Shown: positions 1 to 11,897, counted from the first letter of the stretch. The stretch: 64,000 bases of DNA from Mugil cephalus (GCF_022458985.1 NC_061770.1:34701599-34765598), one strand, 5' to 3'. Notes: generated from the letters alone by a model not told the origin. A program made the numbers and translations.

Positions 1-1720
1 AGACTGGGCCGGGCAGCCTGCGCTCGCTGCCTGGTAAATGGGCCATGTTGCGCGCAGATACTGTCGGTGAAAAACTGCTGAGCACGAATACATCTGAATC
101 CCAGCAGAGCAAAAGTGCTTGAGGAGTTTGGGAGAATGGGAGGGGAGGGGAGGGGGGTAAACTTTTGATGACATGTCTGAGGTTAAGAGAGAGAATAAAC
201 TGACAAGGAGAGCCATGAGGAAGGGTGCATGAGGAGTTTTCTGATGACGGGAAACCGCAAGACGTAAAGACACAATCTTTTGTGCTACAGAGTGACGAAT
301 TATGCGGAGTCACATTAACCTGAGCGGTGACTGCAGATGACAGTAGGTACGGTGTCAGCGCGGTTAATCTGCCATATGCTTGGAGTCATAATAGCGCTTG
401 AATATAAATGACAAGCTGCTGATATGACTGCATGCTTTCAGCGTTGGTCTAGATAACCGGGAGATATAAAGATTCTGCAAGAGGTTGTTTTAGTGTAAAG
501 GCGCTTTTAGAGTACGTGCGATCTAGACGCAGCAACCTTCACACGTAGTCTCAGACATTTATCCTCCTGAGATCCAAGCGTTTGTTTGGAAAGCATCTTA
601 ATTTCTTTAAGATAAGATTAAGATCTTTAAGTATTTGGGATTAGTAGGACCTAGGAACTATTAAAAATAATAAGCATCATCTTTGAACTAGAAGCAGTTT
701 TTGAAAAAGATGTGAACACAGGGATTATTTCACTGTATATAAGAATTTAAGTCCCCGATGTGCAAAACCAAAATATAAAACTGTTTATTTTAATGGCAGA
801 GCAAAATTGGAAATGATGAAATCCCAGCGCCCTTAAATGTGTCTCCTTATGAGGACAACAGGTCTAAATGAAGCAGAATGAGCTGCAACAATCCTAAAAC
901 GTAATGTCCCCATATGAGGACACAGGGTCTTGGGAGGTAAAACTTGTGCACTCGTCAGTCTGTCTCGCTCTGTAACAACGCCACCAAAACACTAGTCGTC
1001 TTTTTTGTCATTTTGGTTGATTTTTGTTTCTACTTCCTGCTTCACTTTCAACAAAGGTGACTCTATCACACCAAATCTCCTTAGTTACAGTTTCAGTTCC
1101 TTATTAATCCAAAACAATCAAGTTTAAAATTGCGGAGACGGAGAAGAAGCCGGAAATGCTAACGCAATTCAATAGGGGAACATGAAACTCAACCCTTTTC
1201 AGCCTCCTCAACAATATCATAACATCATAACAATAGTCATCATAATAGTATGATGTCACAATGATCATGGCGACATGATGTCAAGCTAGGATTCTTAGGG
1301 TCGTAGAGTTTCTATTTCTGAGCTCTCCCAGCATCTCTGGAAAATTCGATAAACTTTAAACCTTAAAAACCCGATAAGATGCACACTTTGCATAAATGCA
1401 ACACACACTCTATGCACAACCACCTCGACGGGGAACATCAGCTGAAACACTGAAGGTCCACAAGCCTCCCGACCGCAAAACGAGACAACGGCGTCGGGAT
1501 TTTACTGCTACAGTGAGCTGTGTCTGATTGATGGATTACTCAGAAACGAATCAGTGGATTACTAGAAAAATCAATGAAGAGTTTAATCGCTTAATTAAAA
1601 AAAAAAACTAGAAACCAACACTAAAATCCTTATATGAGGACATGTCACCACAACAGATCATTTGCAGAAATTAAAAATCCTCTCATCTGTAAAAAGGCAC
1701 CAGAATTAAACTAAACTGAG
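1..1720. other. Non-coding stretch, one interspersed-repeat copy
   Basis: I see no supportable exon. Positions about 925-1190 belong to an interspersed family also seen near 6700-7050, 16655-16920 and 47280-47640. The remainder is AT-rich unique-looking DNA with stop codons in all frames. The first 33 bases are GC-rich and are followed on the plus strand by GTAAAT; on the minus strand they follow CAG. They could be the edge of an exon, but too little is visible to call one. Confidence 0.5.
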
Positions 1721-1726
1721 GCATAC

Positions 1727-1995
1727 ACCGGTCCGCCACAACATTATGACCACAGACAGGAGAAGTAAATACCATTGAACATCTCGATAAAACCTAGTTT
1801 TCATGCTGGGAAGCTTTTGGACCTGGTATTCATTCACCTAGACCAGGCCAGACACCCCCACCCCGTAGCAGTGACACTCCTTGATGGCAGCAGCCATCCC
1901 CAGCAGGACGCAGCCTGACACGAGTAACAGGACTCCTGGTACATATTGTTCCTCCATCCCCTCGACAGGCTTGGCTGAGTGTGTTTTTGACATAC
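1727..1995 (+). mobile_element. MITE-like element, family A (left-half fragment)
   Basis: This begins with a variant of the family end (GCCACAACATTATGACCAC) and continues with the family interior: GACAGGAGAAGTAAATA, a TTTTGGACCTGGTATTCATTC-type block, GACACCCCCACCCC and CTCCTTGATGGCAGCAG. The most complete copy (10391-10880) has matching inverted ends, so I treat the family as non-autonomous DNA transposons of roughly 490 bp. This copy lacks the right half. No transposase is encoded. Confidence 0.7.
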
Positions 1996-3100
1996 AAGCT
2001 AAATGCACTAAATACAAAGACGATGTAGAAAGTTATACCCTGTTATTTGCTGCTTTTACACAATGGTATGTTAAAATGACCTTTAATACATTTTCATTTC
2101 AGCCGCTCACCTCAAAAAAGGATATTTTCTTGACACAGGGACGTTGCAGTACTTCAGCAGCCTTTGTATTTTTATGCTATATAGGGGTAAACGATATATA
2201 TATATAGCTATGCATTTTCTGACTAGATAATCAGCGTTAAATCAAGGCCCACATATGAGGCGTCAAACACGCACACACACTTTTATTAACATGGACTGTG
2301 ATGAAAATAAAATGCAAAGACTGGGTTTCCTTCCTAACGCACGACTCTCTGCATGCTGCAGAAGTGTTATACGCCACTTAGCATATTCGTTACGCTACAG
2401 CGTTATATTTGCCTTCTGCCTAGTGTCTGCTGCTGTCAGCCATTCACATCTGCTGGTTTCTCTCCTACTCTCTGCCTACATAAACTGTATTTCAACACGG
2501 CCAAATTCTTTAAAAAAAGGCTGTTTCCATGTTTCCAAGCTGCTGCTGCCACTAAATTCTTGCGAAGTTGTCTGACAATATCACCACAATCAGTGAATAA
2601 CTGTGTCACACAAAGGATTGAAAGTACTGCTGCATCTGAACGGAGTAGACCTCCAGCCTTGCTGGGCAGTGTTGCAGAGTCTGTTTCCCCTAAAAACCAG
2701 GGACGGGTTTTTTCCAAAAAGTAAAAAAATAAATCGCTTCATATGGGGGGAACCTTGTAAGCATTTTTTTGCTCGCCAGGTTTGATAGGGGGAGCACAGA
2801 CAGGATGCGTGGAATCTGAGAGATTAGAGCTGCAAACTCAGCTCAGCAGTCGTCATCAGACACTTAAATCCACACCGCTCTGGGTGTTCTGCTGAGAGGA
2901 AACCAGATTCAAAAGGGAACAAGCAACTCAACCCTGATCAGTCACCTCTACATTAAAGGTTGTGACATTAGGTTAAGATGGACTGAGTCCTAAAGCTCAG
3001 TGGGCAGTGCTGCATACGCTCCTTCCAGCAATAGTCTTTTCCAAAATGTCACTAGATTTGCTTGACAACATATAAAAATAAGTTGCTAAATAGGTTGTAT
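1996..3100. other. Non-coding stretch with one half of a dispersed duplication
   Basis: No exon is recognised; the short ORFs lack coding character. Positions about 2783-2840 (from GGGGGAGCACAGACAGGATG to TGCAAACTCAG) recur at about 3484-3541 with a few substitutions, so this block was copied across the start of the neighbouring satellite. Confidence 0.5.
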
Positions 3101-3109
3101 GCCACATGT

Positions 3110-4560
3110 TTCAATCCAGTTTGAAACCAGATTAAAATCCAGACTGAAGCAGGTTTAAACCCAGTCTGAGATGATTTTTGAGAGGATTTTCTTTGTTTTG
3201 TTCTTCTTTTTCACTGTTGTTTTTAAACTAAATCCAAATCCAGACTGAAACCAGTCCAAATCCAGAATTTGACTAGTTTAAATCCGGTTTGAAACCTGTT
3301 TCGAATCCAGACTGACGCCTGATTAAAATCCAGACTGAAACAGGTTTAAACACCATCTGAAATGATTTTTTCTGAAGGACTTTCTTTGTTTTATTCTTCT
3401 TTTTCACTGTAGATTTGAAGCCAGAGTCAAATCCAGATTGAAACCAGTTCACATCAGGAATTAGACCAGTGTTAATCTTGTTTGATTGGGGGAGTACAGA
3501 CAGGATGTGTGGAAAGTGAGAGAGAAGAGTTGCAAACTCAGTACAATCATTCATTTAATTTATCTGTACACTAACCAAAATTGTTACAAATGCATCACAT
3601 GATATATGTGTGCTGTCGGGTTTTTTTTTTTTTTTACTGTAAAATGAACTGGATGTTACTGATTATGCCTTAGGTGCTTTAAATGATGAAATAAAAAGTT
3701 TGTTTTAGTTATATGATGATTAAGAGTCTGTTCTTGAGCGCATCAGTGGATGTAAATTAACAAAGTGCTGACGGCAGATGGAGAAACGCGTCCGACCGTT
3801 CTGCTGACTGCTGCAAATTAGCTCCCAATTTTAATGGCATGCGATCGTCACATTCTTGATGTCTGCCTTGTTTATTTTAGAGAATATTTTTCTTTTTTCT
3901 TTTTTAAAGCAGCCGGTTAGAACTGAGCAACAGCCAATTATCACTGTTCTATTTAGAGAGTTCTTTGTTTTGTTTTTCGCTGGATCTGTGGCCAATTAAC
4001 TGGCGCATTAATGGTTGACACCACGATGCAGACGACGGCACAAAGTAATGGAGTAACAGAAGTAATATGATATATAAAATAAAGAGGAGGAGGAGGGTAG
4101 AGTGGTTGGGGCAAATAGGGGAGGAAAGGTAGAGCAGCATTCAAATCCAGACTGAAACCAGTTCAAACCGAGACAAAAACAGACAAAAACAATCTAGTTT
4201 GAAATTAGTTCAAATCCCGACTCAACCAAGTTTAAATCCAGACAAAAAACAAGATTAAATCAAGTTTCAAACAACAACAAAAATGAGTTTAAATCCAGAC
4301 TGAATCAAGTTTTAATTGAGACTGAAACCAGTTTAAATCAAGACAAAAATTAGTTTAAATCTAGTTTGAACCCAGTTTAAATCCATACTGAAACTAGTTC
4401 AAATCCAGACTGAAACCATTTTAAATCCAGACACAAACCAGTTCAAGTCCCAATTTAGACCAGTTTAAATCCAGTTTGAAACCAGTTCAACTCCAGACTT
4501 CTACCTGTTTAAATCCCGACTTTCACAAGATTCAAATCCAGTCTGACCTAAATCAAGACT
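3110..4560. repeat. Satellite block 1, unit about 22 bp
   Basis: Degenerate tandem units resemble TTTAAATCCAGACTGAAACC followed by AG, with variants reading GTTTGAACCCAG or CAAGTT. The block runs 3110-3500 and 4140-4560, with about 600 bp of other AT-rich DNA between. The part 3110-3480 is itself a larger duplication: each half contains a TTTTCTTTGTTTT...TTCTTTTTCACTGT segment. The same unit forms a second block at 8345-8990. No coding role is seen. Confidence 0.85.
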
Positions 4561-5928
4561 AAGTCTAAATTTAGCCCAAAATGTTCATTGAAAGCAGATT
4601 TTCTTCTTTCTTTGTCTCATGTTATGATTTCACTTTGATCTCAGGTCTAAACGATGAACCTTCAGACTGGTTTCGTTCCACTGTCTCTTCCATACCGGAC
4701 CACCTCGGTTCTGGTTCTGGGTTCTTGCTGTTTTCCTTTAACAAAACATGTTTTGTGCAAAAGGAAAACGCACAAACATACGCTGATGTTTATGCAGAAG
4801 CCATATACACTCACTCACACGGGGTCGCTAACTACTTTAACTCGGTGCATCTAGTTTGAATGGAGGTTATTGTCTGACGAGTTGTTTTTTTATTTGCCCT
4901 GGGGGTAGTTCACTCCACATGACCGGACAGCGTGATCCCACCAGTTTGACCTTTCTCTGAGAGAGGAAAACTGTTGGATGCAGACTTCACGCCACTTGCA
5001 ATCTGAATCAGACCCCGAGCACTGAAGAATGACTAGTAAACGGGACTTTCTGTGACATAATGTGGACTGGAATCTGAGCTCCTCTACTGTACTGGTGCAT
5101 TTCTCTAAACTCTGCCTTTTATGGACACACAAAGACGGGGACAGGGTCTGATTCGTTGGTTCGGTTGAGAAACCAGACCCAGAACATCAACACTAGAAGA
5201 CATTGAAGTCTTCAAACCAGGAGCTGATTGCAAACGTTTCTTGTCACACACACACACAAAAATAAAAGTGCTCAGACTTCTGTAATTCAATCTTTCTTCT
5301 TTTGCCTCGGATACGCGCTTGGCTCCGGAGTCGCTTCGGGATTCTTGCAATTTACCGCGTATTTACGCGCAGTTAAAACAGAAACCGCAGACAAACGCAC
5401 GACTTTCTATTTCTAAAACAAACCACGTCTCCCGCTGATTTCGGCACCAAAGTCATAACTCGTCAAGCTCGAGTTTAAGAGCGGTTTAACCTTATATGCC
5501 CCGTATATTGGAGGAGGGCGCAGCAGTGGGGAACAACCAAATGTTATTGGGAAAGATGACAAAAAAGGAGAGATGTTTTTCAGCTGCAAATCATAGCAGA
5601 TTGATGCATGGGTTCACGCTATCCGGAAAATACCTTGTAGTTTATGCGAGACTTGCGCCTTTGCCTCGTCAGGACGCGCAGCATTAAAACGAGCATGTTT
5701 TTAAATGGAGTTTGGCGCACGCAGGCGCCTTCTTCGCCTAACGTGATTTATTCGGGAAAAGTTTTGAGTCGTGTCCCAGCAAAACGCGCCTCGCTCCACC
5801 TGGACTCCCCCGGCGTTGGCCGACACACTTTAAACCCACCCGTGCGCGTTTTCTTTCGCTGAGGATCAATGCGCAACTGGTAGATAGATGCTGGAAGAAG
5901 TTTTTGCAGCATCCGCTCTTTTCTTTAC
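4561..5928. other. Non-coding stretch, becoming GC-rich rightwards
   Basis: From about 5300 the sequence gains GC and CpG (ATACGCGCTTGGCTCCGG, GTATTTACGCGCAG, AACGCGCCTCGC), consistent with a CpG island running to about 6250. That island surrounds the minus-strand signal-peptide-like exon. On the minus strand this stretch would be the first intron of that candidate gene. I could not identify another exon in it. Confidence 0.45.
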
Positions 5929-6058
5929 CTTGTTGCCCGGTGTCTCCGAGGGCTCTTTCCAGGGTGCCGTTCAGCAACAGAAGAGCGAGGAAAACGAGCC
6001 AGTGTCCACATCTTGCCGTTGATATTTGGGCATTTTTCTGCCTGTGTTTACTGTACAT
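5929..6058 (-). CDS. Candidate first coding exon of a secreted or membrane protein
   Basis: Read on the minus strand, an ATG at 6058-6056 opens 43 codons. A basic start (MYSKHRQKN) leads to a strong hydrophobic core (WLVFLALLLL), then a polar stretch with an ALG-type potential signal-peptidase site. The frame reaches a good donor, CAAG|GTAAAGA, at 5929/5928, leaving phase 1. The exon lies in a CpG-rich stretch, as first exons often do. The open frame continues into the presumed intron, but the hydrophobic leader followed by a donor fits a signal-peptide exon better than a complete gene. I do not recognise the protein and found no continuation in the 5.9 kb to the left; further exons may lie outside the window. 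Confidence 0.4.
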
Positions 6059-6254
6059 CCCTGTGACCCTCGGTGCCGCCGGCCGTCTTCCCCTTTCCTC
6101 GCCGTTGTTCGCCTCTGCCTCCCTCTCTGGCTCCTCACACCGTCAACCGAGACGCAGCGACGTGCAACACTTCCTGTATGACCCATCACAATAAAACACA
6201 GCTCACTGTGAGAGAGGAGGAAGACGCGCCGATGAGCCGCGACGCTCGGACCTG

Positions 6255-6642
6255 ACATTAATTGGTGTGGATGTTACACAGACATGCCCACTTAGACCAG
6301 ACCAGGCACCCAAATGCAATGACGCTCCTTGATGCAACCTGACACACACACAGCTACGCTTTAGGAACAACTCAAAAAAACATCTCAAGGTGTTGACCTG
6401 GCCTCCAAATTCACTAGATCCCAAACTGATCAATTATCTGTGGAAGATACCACCATAGAGACCCCTCTCGTCAATTCAAAGGACCGAAAGACCCCCCGCA
6501 TTTACAACTTCCTGTTTCCAGACACCATAGGACACCCTCAGAAGACCCATGTCCATTCTCTGAACAGGTTTGGAGGCGCAAGAAAGACCTACACAATACT
6601 AGGAAGGCGGCCATGATGATATGCCTGATTGGTGTATTAGGC
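6255..6642 (+). mobile_element. MITE-like element, family A
   Basis: Interior family blocks occur in order: GGATGTTACACAGACATG, CTCCTTGATGCAACCTGACAC, GGTGTTGACCTGGCCTCC, CTAGATCCCAAACTGATCAA, ACCATAGAGACCCCTC, CATGTCCATTCTCTGA. It ends GGCGGCCATGATGATATGCC followed by TGATTGGTGTA, a diverged form of the right end. The left end is missing. It sits just upstream (minus-strand sense) of the candidate signal-peptide exon. Confidence 0.75.
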
Positions 6643-6644
6643 AT

Positions 6645-7050
6645 TTTGGATTTCTGCATCAGTTTGCACCTCCCCAGTGGTGACGCAGATCACAAGAGCT
6701 TCGATTGGTCCTCTTGGCAGTCGCATGTTTCCTCTTTAGTATTTGCGGTCGCTTCTCCATCTCCGCAATGTTCAAATCAATCAATAAAGATGGAACACAC
6801 GGAGGAAAGGTCAACCGAGGAGGTTCAAAAGGTACACGCATTTGTACGACTCGCGCTCGGCGAGAACTGGGCGAAGGTTTCGGTCGCCTGTTGAAAGTGC
6901 AGCAGGAAGTGGAAACAAATATGAACCCCACTGGCAAAGAAAAAAAAGACAGCGCCCACTAGTGTTTGCATGGTGTTGTGACAGGCGGAGCGCACAAGCA
7001 TAAATGTCTCACACTGGCGTAGGCTGGGCTAATGTAGGTTTACATAGATT
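6645..7050 (-). mobile_element. Interspersed repeat family D copy
   Basis: The segment shares blocks, in opposite orientation, with the copies at 925-1190 and 47280-47640: GTGCAGCAGGAAGTGGAAAC, CACTAGTGTTTGCATGGTG, a CATAAATGTCTCACACTGGCG-type end. The family includes a primer-like GAAACAGGAAGTAGAAAC motif. Short ORFs here do not look like a known transposase. The class is unknown to me. Confidence 0.6.
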
Positions 7051-7417
7051 GATGCATCTATGCCGTAGCAACAGCTTCACGAGTCTAAACTTGAGATTCC
7101 ATGAACAGTTGACATCAACTTGACTCTGCACCTCTGTGTTTAAGATGTAATTATTTCGTTACGTCCATTTTGCTTTGGAGCTAATTATGTTTCAGAAGCA
7201 GAGAAAGGTATGAGACAGGTGAAGTCCTGTCTGTCTTTACAGTAAATAGTCTTAATCAGGATGGTTTAGTCAGTCAGTGTTGGTTAAAACTTTACGTTTA
7301 CCATTCTTCGTCCATGAATGACACGTTTGCTCCTCCACTGTCAGCGACTCTGTCAAACACATTTCAAGATCACGGTCGTCGTCACGAATGCTAAGGAGCT
7401 ACGTGTTTACGTATACG

Positions 7418-7640
7418 TCTGCACCGAGGCCTGACAGTCATCTATTTTTTTTTTTTTTTTTGCGTGCAGAGGTTGACAGGTAACCTTTTTTCTTCCTTTC
7501 AGTCAGGAAATGAAATGAAGATTCATCTCGGGCCGTGAGTAGATCACCTCCTGTCGCTGCACGCTTTGAAAAGTGCCAGACAAGCCACCGTGTATCCAAC
7601 AGCCAGATAAACCTTAGCTGTGTAACATTTTCTGAGCTTT
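7418..7640. repeat. Duplicated segment, copy 1
   Basis: Starting TCTGCACCGAGGCCTGACAG, this segment matches 8995-9193 with few substitutions over most of its length; a poly-T run differs. In the middle is TTTCAG, a 32-nt core (7503-7534), then GTGAGT, which looks like acceptor, mini-exon and donor. The 32-nt core is not a multiple of three and I recognise no protein in it. The two copies flank other DNA and satellite block 2. Confidence 0.85.
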
Positions 7641-8340
7641 TAGCTTAAATTGATATGATGCCCTGTTTTTTTTTAAGTGTCTTAACTCTTCTAATTCCAC
7701 ATAAGAACAGCAGTAATGTTCTTCCACTTCTAAACTGTTTAACTAATCAAATCCTCCAGCAGCAGCTGCAGCAGCTGCAGCAGCAGGAAATGCACGATAT
7801 AATTATTTCTGTTCGTCTGTGGCGTAATTCTCACCTCTCATACTAAGACTGAGCCTGAGGTTTACCCTAAGCCTGCAGCGTATCATTTTAACCCGGGTTT
7901 ATCATAAACCTGCTGCTGACCCCAATGAACCACGGTTTTTACCACAAACTTACCGTAGACCTAAATTTAACCGTGTAGCTGCTGCAGACCCACGTTTCCA
8001 GAGGCTTAGTAATGTCTTTGTATCGACCCGTATTCATTCACACAGTTTTCTGCTACTCTCTGTTACTTAACAGTAACTATGACCACATTGTCTGGATTCA
8101 TTCTTTTCATCACTGATCAGTTTTCCTTGTGTCATGCAGAACCTTTAAGTCATTTCTCTGTTTTGGCTTTGTTGTGTTTATATTTAAAACCATATTTTAC
8201 TAAAAAAAGGTTAAAATCTGGTTTTGGTTTTTTGCTTTTAGTTCAGCGGCACAACTGGTGTGGTGGTTAGTGTGGGTTCACACTAGGTTCACTGGTGATT
8301 CTAAATTGGCTGTAAGTGGTAGTGGTTGATGGTTCCCTGT
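7641..8340. other. Non-coding stretch
   Basis: AT-rich DNA with a short CAG/CTG run near 7757-7784 (CAGCAGCAGCTGCAGCAGCTG). No exon, RNA gene or recognised mobile element is seen. Confidence 0.5.
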
Positions 8341-8344
8341 CTCT

Positions 8345-8992
8345 CTGTGTTAGTCCTGAAACCAGTTTAAATACAAATAGAAACAAGTTTAAATCTGGTA
8401 TGAACCCAGTTTAACTCCAGACAGAACTACTTCAGATTCAGATTGAAACAAGTTTAACTCCGGTTTATATATCGAGTTTAAATCCAAACTGATACAAGTT
8501 TAAATCTAGTTTGAACCCAGTTTAAATCGGAACTGGAACTAATTCAATTATAGACTGAAACTGGTTCAAATCAAGACTGAAACTGGTTCAAATCAAGACT
8601 GAAACCGGTTTACATCTAGACAGAAACAAGTTTAAATCTAGTTTGAACCCAGTTTAAATCCAGAAAGAAGCAAGTTTAAATCTAGACTGGAACCAGTTTA
8701 AATCCAGACTGAAACTAGTTTAAATCTAGTTTGAACCCAGTTTAAATCCAGAAAGAAACAAGTTTAAATCTAGACTGGAACCAGTTTAAATCTAGACGGA
8801 AACTAGTTTAAATCTAGACGGAAACTAGTTTAAATCCAGATGAAACCAGTTTTTAAATCCAGACAGAAATGAATTTGAATCTGGTTTGAACCCAGTGTAA
8901 ATCCAGATAGAAACAAGTGTGAATCCAGATAGAAACCAGGTTAAATCCAGACACAAACCAGTTCAAGTCCCAATCTACACCAGTTTGAATCA
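8345..8992. repeat. Satellite block 2, unit about 22 bp
   Basis: Same unit as 3110-4560 (AAATCCAGACTGAAACCAGTT and variants such as GTTTGAACCCAGTTTAAATC). A higher-order unit is visible: about 96 bp from CAAGTTTAAATCTAG through GTTTGAACCCAG repeats near 8635-8720 and 8720-8800. The block ends directly against duplicated segment copy 2. Confidence 0.85.
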
Positions 8993-8994
8993 TT

Positions 8995-9193
8995 CTGCAC
9001 CGAGGCCTGACAGTCATCTATTTTTTTGCGTGCAGAGGTTGACAGGAAACCTTTTTTCTCCCTTTCAGTCAGGAAATGAAATGAAGATTCATCTTGGTCC
9101 GTGAGTAGATCACCTCCTGTCGCTGCACGCTTTGAAAAGTGCCAGACAAGCCACCGATTTAAGATAAATCTTAGTTGTGTCATGGTTCCTGAG
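8995..9193. repeat. Duplicated segment, copy 2
   Basis: This matches 7418-7640. The exon-like core is at 9069-9100, again preceded by TTTCAG and followed by GTGAGT, with two substitutions against copy 1. A potential second donor of copy 1 (GACAG|GTAACC, about 7480) is changed to GACAGGAAAC here, so the core and its flanking splice-like sites are better kept than that site. Confidence 0.85.
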
Positions 9194-10025
9194 GGTTTTG
9201 TCTGTCTCTATGTGTTAGTCCTGAGCCAGGATGTACCCCCCCGCCCCACTGGCAGTTGGTACAGTCTCCGTCCCCCCCTGTGACCCTCCAGAGGACAAGT
9301 GTTTACAGAAAATGAATGAATGAATACTGAGGCATGCGAGATCATTCTTTATGTCTTCAGGTATGAAGTTCTCATGTAACAGGAATATGAATTAAAAGCG
9401 CTTTTAATTTTGTAACCTCACTCCTGAAGCTAAAGAAAGGAAACACCTGTCTGGGCCCCAGAGCTGCAGCTGTCAAGCTTTCTGCTGTCACTACTGTAGC
9501 TGTAGTCTGGCACAGCTGCAACCAGACACACTGTTGAGATCTAAATGCCACGAGCAGCATTAACAGGCTTTAGTATCCACTAAAGAAAATAGAGTTTTCA
9601 CTTTTATTCATAGCGGTTAAAGTGAAGTGTGACCCTAGATAATTATGAGCGTTGCACTGAGACTTTTATTCTGAAGTGGGAATTATCCTCCGTCTGGTCG
9701 CTCTCTGGCTGCCTTCGACTTGACACAGAGCGGTGCTTCAGAAAACAAGGAATGGATCTGAGAGCAGTGATACTTTAACTTGTGAGCTGCCTTCAAATTC
9801 AGATGCGAAATAATGCCCCCAAAGAATCCGTGATGAATAAATTAAATCTGACTTAAAGTTGCCTAACTACTTGAAGCCTGAAAGTTCATAATGTGGGCAT
9901 TTTCTGAATGTAGCACTGATAGAGCACATTTATTTTTAATTCAACAGCTGTTAGCTTAGCATGAATGTTATAGGCTAAATCTGAAGTAAAATACGCCTCA
10001 CAACTGATCAGGTATATTCTAAAGA
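9194..10025. other. Non-coding stretch
   Basis: No exon, RNA gene or mobile element is recognised. A short GAATGAATGAATGAAT run lies near 9310-9325. Confidence 0.5.
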
Positions 10026-10029
10026 AGGC

Positions 10030-10330
10030 GTCTTCAACATCTTTCAGGCCAATGACCAAAAAACTGATGGAGAGATTAAATAGGGATGTGTTCTATAGTA
10101 AACTCTGCCTATTTATAATTATACATCATTATTAGCATTTTGCATTCAGTATTAAGATAACCCCCTTATCCTTTTACGAAAATATGTTGTATTTATATTA
10201 ATGTGTTTTTAAAGAAATTTAAATTTGTGGAAGAAATTGAAGAAAATATATAAAAAATGTCTAATCAACCAAAGATTTTGCGACCCCCACTGCCTCCACG
10301 GACCCCCTGTTGAAGACCTATGATCTAAAA
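10030..10330 (+). mobile_element. Small inverted-repeat transposon, family E
   Basis: Left end GGCGTCTTCAACATC and right end CCCCCTGTTGAAGACC are inverted relative to each other (GTCTTCAACA / TGTTGAAGAC). The interior block TAAAAAATGTCTAATCAACC and CAAAGATTT also occurs in the copy at 46515-46769. TCTAAA lies at both edges and may be part of a target-site duplication. The size of about 300 bp and the lack of coding sequence indicate a non-autonomous element, possibly hAT-like. Confidence 0.7.
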
Positions 10331-10390
10331 TGTACATCTGTTTAAATTTGAAGCGTATATACTTACTGCAGACAGGTCAGCAGTGTATAA

Positions 10391-10880
10391 ACACGGATCA
10401 GCCACAACATTATGACCACTGAGAGGAGAAGTAAATAAAATTAAAGCCTTGTTCTGCTGGGAAACTTTTGGACCTGACGTTCATTCATTCATGTGGATGT
10501 TATTTAGACATGTAGTACTCACCACACCAGAACCCCCACACCCATAGCAATGAAACACACAAAAACAGCTTAGGAACACCTCCAAAATAAATAAATAAAT
10601 AATATAAAACAATTAAAAACAGAACGAGGTGTTGACCTGGCCTCCAAATTGACCAGATCCCAACCTGGTCGAGTTTATGTTGGATGATGCACCATAGAGA
10701 CTCCTTCCCTCAGCCCATAGGACCCAAAGACCCCTGCAACTAACAATGTTGTGTTACCAGACACAACCCTCAGAAGGTCCATGTCCATTCTCTGATGAGT
10801 CACAACTGTTTTGGTGGCAACAAGAGAGACCTACACAGTATTAGGAAGGTGGTCATAATGTTACGCCTGACTGGTGTGTG
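10391..10880 (+). mobile_element. MITE-like element, family A, most complete copy
   Basis: The left end GGATCAGCCACAACATTATG followed by ACCACTGA is mirrored by the right end AAGGTGGTCATAATGTTACG followed by CCTGACTGGTG, so terminal inverted repeats of about 25-30 bp are visible. The interior has the full order of family blocks, including ACCATAGAGACTCC, AGGACCCAAAGACCCC and CATGTCCATTCTCTGATGA. A short AAATAAATAAATAAAT expansion lies inside. This copy serves as the family reference in this window. Confidence 0.85.
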
Positions 10881-11858
10881 TCTACGAGGCTAGACTCCCG
10901 GAAGGCAGCTTTTCATAAACCTTGTGAGAACATGTTTCAAGGCTAGTCAAAGCAAACTGAACCCACATGACCACAGTTGGAAGATGTTATCGGTGATTCA
11001 GTGAGTGCAGAGCGATGAGGTACAACTCTATTTTTATCCACTTCAAATAAATTCTACTCCAAAGTAATGTGATTACTGCACGCTAATGTTAAAATAGCCC
11101 ATGACGGAAACAAACAGCAGCCGACCTCAGCAGGTCACGTGCAGCTTCCGAATTTTCATCAGAGTGAGGTTACCAGGTAGCGTCGCGTTACACATAGCAA
11201 AGAGACACAAAAAAAATAAAAAAAATACCAGATTCATCTTTCAAAACAGCCAAATTGCCACTTCAAGCTCTTAATTTGCGGCTTGATACACAGAAACCAC
11301 CCGGAGCCTTAATCTTAATTTCTAAATATGCAAATGTTTCGCGCATTCGAATACACTGCGAGATCCCGGCTCTGCCTCGGTTGCGTGTTTGTGTTGTTTG
11401 GTTTGGAGGCAGCGATGGGATAATGTGAGTGCTGCGGTGTCAGAAACACAGTGCTGCCTCCCTCTGTCATAAAGCGTATGAATTATTGCTTATCAATTTG
11501 CATAAAGTTATGAAAATGAGACACAATGAATAATTCATCTCGGGGCACCTCTTGCAGCTCCGTTTTCAATTTGGTTAGCATTTGCTCATGACCAAAAGAT
11601 GAAGCTGAATATTAAGTTACTGGATGGAGGGAATTTATTGAAGAACTAGGCGCTGATCAAAATTTGGCCAATGGCAGAGTCCCTCTTTTGGTTTTTGTGC
11701 TGGAAAACAACAGCCTGTGCATGTGCACGGTCCCGGAACATTAGCATGGGGCTCATTACCACAATATGGCATCTGATGTGAAGAAGGCAACAACGTGTGT
11801 GCAGAATATTATTATACTGTGTGCATACTAACTTCCAGGACATACATACATGCATGTG

Positions 11859-11897
<39 letters not shown>

